Source of the DNA: Chitinispirillales bacterium
Lineage (GTDB): Bacteria > Fibrobacterota > Chitinivibrionia > Chitinivibrionales > Chitinispirillaceae
Reading direction: 5' to 3'
NCBI GenBank assembly: GCA_031254445.1
Contig: JAIRUL010000238.1
Coordinates: forward strand, 1 to 5,511
DNA: 5,511 bases
The translations under genes were made by a program, and so were the position numbers. A model generated the notes under the pieces. That model saw only the letters and a program-made list of their open reading frames with translations. It did no database searches and was not told where the DNA came from. Each line of letters starts with the position of its first letter. Positions within the stretch are counted from its first letter, which is position 1. Of the stretch, positions 1 through 5,511 are shown piece after piece.

Positions 1-60
1 ATTTTAAAAAGACTTTGACGTTAGGCTTCGTCTGAAAAAAGAATTTAAAAGAATTTGACT

Positions 61-885
61 TTATTTCAGATCCTCCAAATATTTCTTCGACCTCTCCACA
101 TAGCTGCTCGCCGGATACCTCTCAATAAGCCTTCTGAATTCCGCCCTCGCCCTCTCCGTTTGGCCGAGTTTTTGGTGCGCAAGCGCTATTTGGAATTGGG
201 CGGCGTCGGCCTTGGAGGAGTTTTGGTAGTTTAGGACTTTTCGGTACGCCTCAATCGCCGCCTCCATCCTGCCTAACTGGTAGTTGGTCTCCCCTATCCA
301 GAACTGCGCGCGGTCGCGGTACTCGCCGCTGGGGAATTTTGACAGGCAGTCGATGAACATGGCCAGCGCTTTTTCGTAGCTGCGGTTGTTGTATAGGCGC
401 AGGCCGGTTTGGTACATGTCGTACTCCGGCGACGCTAGTATCAGCCCGTCCGCTGTGGTGGTGAAAGTGGCCTTGTTGGGCGGCGGCGTCGGCTTGGGCG
501 CGGGGCGCACTATCAGCTCTAGGGCGTGCAGCTTTACGAAGATGTCTTTGTAGGCTTCTGTGAGAAGCGCCATGCGCGTTTCTAACTCCTCGATTTTGGC
601 GGAGGAGACTTGCGACACCTCTTCGGACAAAAGCAAGAGGCGGTTGTCCAACTCCGTCAGCTTCGCGGAGAGCGCCTCGTTTTCGCGCTTGAGGTCGTTT
701 GCGGTGCGCAGCGCCTCGTCGGCGCTCTCCTTGACCTTTATGACGTCTATCTGCGGCAGTATCGCCTCGCTCTCGGCGCTGCCGCGTTTAGCGCGCGCGG
801 CGCAGGAAGAGGCCAAAAAGAGCACGGCTAAAGCGCACAAAAACGCGCTCTTGGGGTTCATGGGTACAAATGTCGGTTTTGTCAT
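61..885 (-). CDS. cpoB: CpoB/YbgF-like TPR envelope lipoprotein
   Basis: Predicted 274-residue periplasm-facing lipoprotein of the CpoB/YbgF family, which in E. coli links Tol-Pal outer-membrane constriction to peptidoglycan synthesis at the septum. Seen from the 885 start: a basic N-terminus, a hydrophobic stretch and a lipobox LASSC with Cys28. An Ala follows the Cys, so outer-membrane sorting is expected by the Lol +2 rule. Next come a charged heptad-like coiled coil (about 50-122), a proline-rich linker (about 128-138) and a C-terminal block (about 154-274) of three TPR-like repeats with the typical YbgF pattern (YEKALAMF, FWIGETNYQLGRMEAAIEAY, ARAEFRRLIERYP). The ATG at 885 was chosen because CGGAG lies 10 nt upstream. 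The frame stays open to an ATG at 939 with no Shine-Dalgarno sequence. The ATG at 861 would also give a valid signal peptide. E. coli CpoB is a soluble periplasmic protein, so the lipobox is a difference. No Tol or Pal genes are visible. The family call is strong; the exact role is inferred. Confidence 0.88.
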   Translation of the reverse strand: MTKPTFVPMNPKSAFLCALAVLFLASSCAARAKRGSAESEAILPQIDVIKVKESADEALRTANDLKRENEALSAKLTELDNRLLLLSEEVSQVSSAKIEELETRMALLTEAYKDIFVKLHALELIVRPAPKPTPPPNKATFTTTADGLILASPEYDMYQTGLRLYNNRSYEKALAMFIDCLSKFPSGEYRDRAQFWIGETNYQLGRMEAAIEAYRKVLNYQNSSKADAAQFQIALAHQKLGQTERARAEFRRLIERYPASSYVERSKKYLEDLK

Positions 886-895
886 TCTGGCATCA

Positions 896-899
896 CTCC
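896..899 (-). promoter_or_regulatory. Shine-Dalgarno site deciding the cpoB-like start
   Basis: On the minus strand this reads GGAG (CGGAG with the preceding base), 10 nt before the ATG at 885. No comparable purine-rich site precedes the in-frame ATGs at 939 or 861, so this site favours 885 as the start. The spacing is slightly long. Confidence 0.55.
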
Positions 900-987
900 G
901 GTATATTTTGTTATCGGCCCTGATAATTGCATAGCCCATCCGCGCAGGTTATGCAAACGCCAACGCCGGCCAGCGCTGTCTATTCTA

Positions 988-993
988 TATAAT
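988..993 (+). promoter_or_regulatory. candidate -10 element for the lptFG operon
   Basis: A perfect TATAAT lies about 85 bp before the ATG of the permease fusion. No convincing -35 hexamer is found 16-18 bp upstream, where the bases are GC-rich. It overlaps the -10 of the opposing promoter by 3 bp, so the two promoters could exclude each other. A weaker alternative is TATATT at 1047-1052 with TTAGCC 17 bp upstream. That would start transcription close to, or just before, the ATG at 1078. Confidence 0.3.
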
Positions 994-1019
994 ATATTTT
1001 CCGTCACAATCAAAATCAA
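991..1019 (-). promoter_or_regulatory. sigma70-like promoter for the minus-strand lipoprotein gene
   Basis: On the minus strand, TTGATT (1019-1014) and TATATT (996-991) are separated by exactly 17 bp, close to the sigma70 consensus TTGACA/TATAAT. The start of transcription would fall near 984, giving a leader of about 100 nt before the ATG at 885. It lies in the AT-rich part of the divergent intergenic region. This is prediction from sequence only, and sigma preferences of the host are unknown. Confidence 0.5.
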
Positions 1020-1077
1020 CCATTTAGCCGACGGTTTTTATTATTTTATATTGACTAATAAATCGGACCGGACAAAT

Positions 1078-3579
1078 ATGCTTTTGTATCGATACATCGT
1101 AAAAGAGCACATATTCCCGTTTTTCGCCTCTCTGAGCATCATCGTCTTCCTGTTTATCATGCAGCAGGCGATAATGATGTTGGACCGGATTGTCTCCAAA
1201 AACATCGACCCGTTAGTGGTGCTCGAGGTGTTTCTCATACAATTAGGGTGGATTTTGGCGCTCGGCGTCCCAATGGCCATCCTCTCCGCTACCCTTATGA
1301 CTTTCGGGCGCATGTCGGGGGACAACGAGATCACGGCCATCAAGGCGTCGGGGCGCAGCATGTCCGCGCTCGTGGTGCCGGTCATGTCCGCGGCGGCGGT
1401 GGTGACCGTGGCGCTCTTCTTCTTCCACGACCTAATCCTGCCGGAGGCGAACCACCGCGCGGCAAACCTCTTGGGCGACATCTCCCGCAAACGCCCCGCC
1501 GCGTTCATAGAGCCCGGGGTGCTGATTCGAGATTTCCAAGACTACGCGATGTACGTCGACGAAGTCAACCCCCTAAGCGGCAACCTGAAGGGCATCCGCG
1601 TCTTCACGGACGCGCCCGGGCAAGACCCCACGGTCACGGTCGCCGAAAACGGCGCCATCCGCATGACAAGCGACGGCGAGTATCTGGAACTCTCGCTATT
1701 CAACGGGGAGACCCACGGCACGTCGCGCGCGAACGTCAACGACTACTTCGTCGCCAAGTTCCAAAAGCAGGTCGTCTACATAAAAAACGTAGACTCGCGC
1801 TTAGAGCGCACCTCCTCGGAGAGCCGGGGGGACAGGGAGAAGAATATCGCCGAATTAATGAACGACGTGCGGGAGCTGGAGGGGTCAAATAGGCTGCTCT
1901 CGGCGGAGCGCGGGGAGACGCTTGATTCGGTAAGCGCGTTCAAAGAGCGTTTTGGGGAAGATACGAACACGCGCAGAAACCAGAACCGCCTGAAGCAATA
2001 CGAGAACCGCCTCGACCAAATAGAAAACAGCCGGAAAGCCAACGACGGCCTCATCGCACAGTACATGGTCGAAGTTCACAAAAAATTCGCCATCCCCGCC
2101 GCGTGCCTGATTTTCGTGCTAATCGGCGCTCCCCTCGGGATAATGGCGCGGCGCGGCGGGCTCGCGGTGGGGGCGAGCTACTCGGTTTTTTTCTTCATCA
2201 TGTACTGGGTCTTCCTCATCGCCGGCGAGAACATGGCCGACAAGATGCTCATCGCCCCGGCCGTGGGCATGTGGGCCGGCAACGTCTTCTTAGCGCTGTG
2301 CGGCGCGCTTCTCATGACGCTTATGATGCGAGAGACGTCTATCAACTTCGGGTTTCTAAAGGGGTTTTTCGGAAAAAGCGCCGCCGTTTTCAAACGCGTT
2401 TCAAACACGTGGGCATTCCGCCTCCCAGGGCAGCTCTTCAGGCTTCCGAGCAAAGCGTTGAGCAGAGCCATGGGGACGCTCCCCACCTACCTCATCATGA
2501 TATTCTTGGGCTACGCGGCCGGGCTTCTGCTCGCGCTCATCGTGATTTTCATAACCATAGACTATGTGAGCAACCTGCGAAAGTTCGAGAACGCGGCCGT
2601 TACCCAAATCGTGCTCTTTTACTGGTATTATTTGCCCTTTATCACCCAGACCGTGCTGCCCATCGTGATATTCCTCTCGTCGATGTTCTCTATGGGCAAG
2701 GTAGCCAAGTCGAGCGAGCTTACGGCCATGAAGGCGGCGGGGGTGAACGTGCGGCAGCTGACGATGCCGCTCTTGTTCCTCGGGCTCCTCCTTTCCGGCG
2801 CCGTCTTCTACGGCGGCGAGATGGTGATTCCGCGCGCCAACGAACAGCGGGCGCTGCTCAACAGCAATTTCGGCAAACCGAAGCCGCCGGAAGGCGACGC
2901 GGCGGAGGCGCCCGACGCGGCGCCTGCGGCCATACGCGAATACCGCCGAAACTTTTTCTACTTTGCGGCGCCCGACATTATGTATGTTTTTAATGAGTTC
3001 TGCACGAGCCCGCAGTTCTTCCGCGGCGTGCGGCGATACGCTTTCACGCAAACAGGGCTCTCGGAGCGCGTAGACGCGGCGGAGGCGGAGTATGACAGCG
3101 CGGGGTGGCGGTTTGTGAACGGGCAGACGCGCGCGTTCACGGAAGACGGCATGACGGCCGCAAGCTTCAAGGAGCTGCCCGACGGCGTGCTGAAATCCGT
3201 CCCCTTGGAGCTCGTGAAGCGGGTGAAGTCCAAGGAGTCTATGAGCTATTGGGAGCTGTCAAGCCACATAGAGGCGGCGAAGCATAGGGGCGAAAAGGTG
3301 CAAAAGTTCATGGCTGAGCTGCAGTTTAAGATCGCGTTGCCGTTCATGAACTTTATCGTCATCCTATTTGGGCTGTCGCTCGCGGCGCGCACGGGGCGCA
3401 GGGGCGGCGCGGCGCTCTTCGGCGTGGGGCTTCTCTTGTCGTTTTTGTATTGGATACTCAGCCGCTTCGCCCTCGTCTTCGCGCAAAACGGGTATATACC
3501 GGTGTTCGTGGGGGCGTGGATCGGCAATGCTATTTTCTTGCTTATAGGGCTCATTCTTTACAGAAAAGCCGCTAACTAG
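1078..3579 (+). CDS. Fused LptF-LptG lipopolysaccharide export permease
   Basis: A single 833-residue protein with two full YjgP/YjgQ (LptF/LptG) permease units, normally separate proteins of about 360-400 residues. With the LptB ATPase, these permeases extract LPS from the inner membrane and pass it to LptC/LptA. Numbering from ATG 1078: unit 1 has TM1-3 (about 12-36, 51-79, 94-121), a periplasmic jellyroll-like beta region (about 137-241), a charged coiled-coil insert (about 250-326) and TM4-6 (about 339-357, 367-383, 393-417). A basic linker (about 418-469) leads to unit 2: TM1-3 (about 470-496, 510-539, 559-581), a jellyroll region (about 591-725) and TM4-6 (about 749-769, 777-800, 806-828). 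Each unit carries the coupling-helix motif: EITAIKASG in unit 1 and ELTAMKAAG in unit 2. Unit 1 resembles LptF and unit 2 LptG. No stop interrupts the join. ATG 1078 is preferred over TTG 1051 because the protein then begins MLLYRYIVKEH, as is usual in the family. Its Shine-Dalgarno (GGA at 1070-1072) is weak. It probably heads an operon with the next two genes. Confidence 0.9.
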   Translation: MLLYRYIVKEHIFPFFASLSIIVFLFIMQQAIMMLDRIVSKNIDPLVVLEVFLIQLGWILALGVPMAILSATLMTFGRMSGDNEITAIKASGRSMSALVVPVMSAAAVVTVALFFFHDLILPEANHRAANLLGDISRKRPAAFIEPGVLIRDFQDYAMYVDEVNPLSGNLKGIRVFTDAPGQDPTVTVAENGAIRMTSDGEYLELSLFNGETHGTSRANVNDYFVAKFQKQVVYIKNVDSRLERTSSESRGDREKNIAELMNDVRELEGSNRLLSAERGETLDSVSAFKERFGEDTNTRRNQNRLKQYENRLDQIENSRKANDGLIAQYMVEVHKKFAIPAACLIFVLIGAPLGIMARRGGLAVGASYSVFFFIMYWVFLIAGENMADKMLIAPAVGMWAGNVFLALCGALLMTLMMRETSINFGFLKGFFGKSAAVFKRVSNTWAFRLPGQLFRLPSKALSRAMGTLPTYLIMIFLGYAAGLLLALIVIFITIDYVSNLRKFENAAVTQIVLFYWYYLPFITQTVLPIVIFLSSMFSMGKVAKSSELTAMKAAGVNVRQLTMPLLFLGLLLSGAVFYGGEMVIPRANEQRALLNSNFGKPKPPEGDAAEAPDAAPAAIREYRRNFFYFAAPDIMYVFNEFCTSPQFFRGVRRYAFTQTGLSERVDAAEAEYDSAGWRFVNGQTRAFTEDGMTAASFKELPDGVLKSVPLELVKRVKSKESMSYWELSSHIEAAKHRGEKVQKFMAELQFKIALPFMNFIVILFGLSLAARTGRRGGAALFGVGLLLSFLYWILSRFALVFAQNGYIPVFVGAWIGNAIFLLIGLILYRKAAN

Positions 3580-3584
3580 GGAGG
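3580..3584 (+). promoter_or_regulatory. Strong ribosome binding site of the receiver gene
   Basis: GGAGG begins one base after the permease stop codon (TAG, 3577-3579) and ends 4 nt before the receiver ATG at 3589. It is the best Shine-Dalgarno match in the window. Its position against the upstream stop suggests translational coupling in a shared transcript. Confidence 0.7.
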
Positions 3585-3588
3585 GTCT

Positions 3589-3963
3589 ATGCCAAAGATA
3601 CTGCTTGTAGACGACGATCACGCGACGCTCGACCTTTTGGAGCTGTTCCTATACAAGGACTACGAGATCATCACAGCGCTCAATGGGTTTGAGGGGCTTA
3701 CTAAGGCGGAGAAGGAGCTGCCCGACCTCATAACCACCGACATCACGATGCCGGTCATGGACGGCATACGCTTCTTCAACCGCGCGGCTAAGAGCGAGGC
3801 CGTAAGGCGCGTGCCGATAGTCGCGGTGACGTCGTTCGCCGAGAGCGTAACGGCGAAGAGCCTCCTCAACATGGGCTTCTCGGGGGTTATCCCTAAGCCC
3901 TTAGAGAGGGAGCTTGTTTTGACCACTGTAGCCGGCGCCTTAAAGGCGGCGGCAAAAGCTTAA
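3589..3963 (+). CDS. Stand-alone CheY-like receiver (single-domain response regulator)
   Basis: A 124-residue protein made of one receiver domain and nothing else. It is expected to be phosphorylated by a histidine kinase and to act through protein contacts, since it has no DNA-binding or enzymatic output domain. The acidic pocket is in VDDD (residues 7-10). The phosphoacceptor is Asp51 in TTDITMPVMDG, the switch Thr is Thr81 and the conserved Lys is Lys103 in PKP. The spacings from Asp51 to Thr81 (+30) and Lys103 (+52) equal those in CheY. The position equal to CheY Tyr106 is Val100, so the aromatic switch residue is missing, as in many receivers. The gene starts 9 bp after the permease stop with a strong ribosome binding site and is followed 20 bp later by a GGDEF protein gene, so co-transcription is likely. 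It is not obviously chemotaxis CheY, as no che genes are visible. The cognate kinase is not in the window. Confidence 0.92.
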   Translation: MPKILLVDDDHATLDLLELFLYKDYEIITALNGFEGLTKAEKELPDLITTDITMPVMDGIRFFNRAAKSEAVRRVPIVAVTSFAESVTAKSLLNMGFSGVIPKPLERELVLTTVAGALKAAAKA

Positions 3964-3983
3964 GAAAGGATTGCGCGGTTCCA

Positions 3984-5511
3984 ATGAGCAAAATCAACAA
4001 TGGGAAGGTTTTATCCGCGGTTTTTCTATTCGCCGGAATACTAATAATGTTTATCGATTCGGGCGCGGCAAAGGCGCTGGGCGGCATGTTTGCCGGAGCC
4101 GGGTTCGCCGCTCTGTTCCCGCGCGTTTTCAGCTTTGGGCATAGCGGGGCGAAAGGCGCAAAGCGCTACCCAGAGCCGCGCGAGGCCCCAAACCCGCTCC
4201 AGAGCAAAGCGGAGGCCGCCGTAGAGAAAGAAACCGCCGCCCTGCAAGGCCAAAGGCTCGGTTCCGAATACCGGAAAAAACAGCGGCAGATGACCGAGGT
4301 AGCCGTAGACGAAATGCTCGACATGTTCATCTCGCTTATCGCCGGAAAGCTGCCTTACTGCACCATAGCGGTCTTCTTTCCGGCGCGCGACGGCAGCTAC
4401 GCCCTCAGGCGCAACGTCTCGAAAACAAGATTGGTCAACCAAGAAGCGATGATCATCCCCCGCCGCGGCATTTTGGGCAGCCTGCTTACAAAGGAGCTGC
4501 AACCGTTCTACGAACCCGGCTTTACGAACAAGAACGCCACCCTATACTACTACAACGAACCGCGCAGTTTCGAACCGGAGGAGAGCATACGCTCCATTCT
4601 CTTAAGCCCTATCGAAGCCGTGGGCGAGACAAGGGGCATACTTTTAGTTGACAATACAAAAGCAAACGCCTACTGCGAAGACGACCTCGCATTTCTAACA
4701 ACCGCCGCCAAACTCTTGGGCCAGGCCGTTTACTACGCCTACCTAAACACCGAGCACAGCTTAGACTACCAGCGGCTCGCCGCCACAAGCAGCATAGAGA
4801 AAGACTTTTGGAAAGACTTAGACTTCGATACGGTAATGGACAAGGTCTGCGAAACCATCCGCGACGCGGTTCCATGCGACAGGCTCACCGTAAGCCTCAA
4901 AGAGGAAGACAAGATGCATGCGGCGACTGTGCGGGCTATCGGCGACAATTCGGGGTGGTTCAAGGACATAGACTTCCCGCTTGGCGACAACAACCCTAAA
5001 TCGTTAGTGAGCCTCGCCTACTCCACCGACATTGGCTTTTATAGGAACTTCCATGAAGAACGCTACGAGTACCGCTACTCGGAAGATGAACCGCAAGACA
5101 GGGAGTTCGGCTCATTCATGGCCGTCCCCATCGGCATAGACAAGCGCATTGGAATGATGTTTATCGAGTCGAGGACGAAAGACGCGTTCACAGACTTTAA
5201 CTTCGGCCTGCTCTCGCGCTTAGGCACAAGCGCCGGATTAGCGCTAGAAAAAATCTTCCTCATCCGCAAGGCGGACGCTATGGCGACCCACGACGGCCTC
5301 ACCGGGCTCTTCAACCGTAGCCACTTCCAGAAAATTCTTACTACCAAAATCGCCGGCAGCAAACGGTACGGGCACCCGGTCTCGCTCGTCCTCGGCGACA
5401 TAGACTTCTTCAAAAAGCTTAACGACAACTACGGCCACCCGTTCGGCGACGCGGTGCTGAAAGGCGTAGCGCAAAAATTGGAGAGCTGCGTACGCATAGA
5501 CGTAGACACCG
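3984..5511 (+). CDS. Membrane-anchored GAF-GAF-GGDEF diguanylate cyclase (3' truncated by window)
   Basis: The open frame runs from ATG 3984 to the right edge without a stop: 509 complete codons plus one base. The N-terminus has two hydrophobic stretches (about 8-24 and 29-46) with a short loop, probably a membrane hairpin or a single anchor. A charged helical segment follows (about 74-105), then two GAF-like sensor domains (about 106-255 and 277-427), then the start of a GGDEF domain at about 432. The GGDEF part shows DGLTGLFNR (437-445) and GDIDFFKKLNDNYGHPFGD (471-489). By analogy with PleD, Asp472 binds metal, and Asn480 and Asp489 contact the nucleotide; their spacings match. Such proteins make cyclic di-GMP from two GTP. 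The GGDEF/GGEEF signature and inhibitory site lie beyond the window, so activity cannot be judged, and an additional EAL domain is not excluded. AAGGA at 3966-3970 is 13 nt from the ATG, rather far. No in-frame start was found further upstream. Confidence 0.88.
   Translation, partial: MSKINNGKVLSAVFLFAGILIMFIDSGAAKALGGMFAGAGFAALFPRVFSFGHSGAKGAKRYPEPREAPNPLQSKAEAAVEKETAALQGQRLGSEYRKKQRQMTEVAVDEMLDMFISLIAGKLPYCTIAVFFPARDGSYALRRNVSKTRLVNQEAMIIPRRGILGSLLTKELQPFYEPGFTNKNATLYYYNEPRSFEPEESIRSILLSPIEAVGETRGILLVDNTKANAYCEDDLAFLTTAAKLLGQAVYYAYLNTEHSLDYQRLAATSSIEKDFWKDLDFDTVMDKVCETIRDAVPCDRLTVSLKEEDKMHAATVRAIGDNSGWFKDIDFPLGDNNPKSLVSLAYSTDIGFYRNFHEERYEYRYSEDEPQDREFGSFMAVPIGIDKRIGMMFIESRTKDAFTDFNFGLLSRLGTSAGLALEKIFLIRKADAMATHDGLTGLFNRSHFQKILTTKIAGSKRYGHPVSLVLGDIDFFKKLNDNYGHPFGDAVLKGVAQKLESCVRIDVDT

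Larger units (their letters stand above)
886..1077. other. Divergent intergenic region, AT-rich
   Basis: This 192-bp region separates the divergently transcribed lipoprotein and permease genes. Its centre (about 981-1060) is clearly richer in A and T than the flanking genes and holds the promoter candidates listed separately. The part nearest the lipoprotein gene (886-939) can be read in frame with it from an ATG at 939, but lacks a ribosome binding site for that start. I see no RNA gene or riboswitch-like fold. Confidence 0.7.

Noticed and set aside
1..60. Possible terminator after the minus-strand lipoprotein gene
   Set aside because: On the minus strand a GACG/CGTC pair (4 bp, loop of 8) is followed after a few bases by TTTTT, but the stem is too short and AT-flanked to be a convincing intrinsic terminator. 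Nothing else is seen in these 60 bases beyond A-rich runs and a small GAATTT direct repeat.
886..939. N-terminal extension of the lipoprotein to the ATG at 939
   Set aside because: No ribosome binding site precedes it, and it would place 18 polar residues ahead of an already complete lipoprotein signal region.
1001..1047. Inverted pair CCGTC/GACGG followed by a T-rich run before the permease gene
   Set aside because: The arms are only 5 bp with a 24-nt loop, and the T-rich run is broken by A residues. It could be chance, and neither an attenuator nor an operator can be supported.
1051..1077. TTG at 1051 as start of the permease fusion
   Set aside because: It would add nine polar residues before the usual LptF N-terminus, has no Shine-Dalgarno sequence (only T/A-rich bases upstream) and overlaps a possible -10 sequence. 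ATG 1078 fits the family better.
2103..2993. A 296-codon open frame on the plus strand in another phase of the permease gene
   Set aside because: It lies wholly inside the permease frame and its translation is dominated by Arg, Gly, Ala and His in low-complexity runs, as expected from a shifted reading of GC-rich codons. The permease frame has clear family motifs throughout.
2401..3051. A 216-codon antisense open frame within the second permease unit
   Set aside because: Its composition is Arg/His/Glu-rich with no recognisable domain, and it is opposite a strongly supported gene. It is a codon-bias shadow.
4041..4502. A 153-codon antisense open frame opposite the start of the cyclase gene
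   Set aside because: The plus-strand frame from 3984 continues through it with GAF and GGDEF motifs. The antisense product has no recognisable features.

Overview
The window looks like a chromosomal piece from a Gram-negative, LPS-bearing bacterium with moderately GC-rich coding DNA. The LPS-exporter permease has features I associate with FCB-superphylum proteins (Fibrobacterota, Gemmatimonadota, Bacteroidota and Chlorobiota relatives): an RGDRE motif followed by a coiled-coil insert, then VEVHKKFAIP and APLG before the fourth membrane helix. A Fibrobacterota- or Gemmatimonadota-like host is my best guess. It rests on remembered family features, not on a search.

Layout: (1) positions 61-885, minus strand, encode a CpoB/YbgF-type envelope lipoprotein with a lipobox, a coiled coil, a proline-rich linker and C-terminal TPRs. 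(2) An AT-rich divergent intergenic region (886-1077) carries a good sigma70-like promoter for the minus-strand gene and an overlapping TATAAT for the plus strand. (3) Positions 1078-3579, plus strand, hold one uninterrupted frame containing two complete LptF/LptG-type permease units joined by a cytoplasmic linker: a single-chain LptF-LptG fusion. (4) A stand-alone CheY-like receiver follows after 9 bp (3589-3963). (5) A diguanylate cyclase follows after 20 bp (3984 to the right edge), with an N-terminal membrane hairpin, two GAF domains and the start of a GGDEF domain. The window ends before the GGDEF signature.

How the genes fit together: the three plus-strand genes are tightly packed and probably form one operon. 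It would couple the inner-membrane LPS extraction permease to a phosphorylation- and c-di-GMP-type signalling pair. The divergent gene also acts in the envelope, since CpoB coordinates Tol-Pal with peptidoglycan synthesis in E. coli. The most notable observation is the LptF-LptG fusion. The next is its co-transcription with a receiver and a separate GAF-GAF-GGDEF protein. No RNA genes, CRISPR arrays, insertion sequences or attachment sites were seen.
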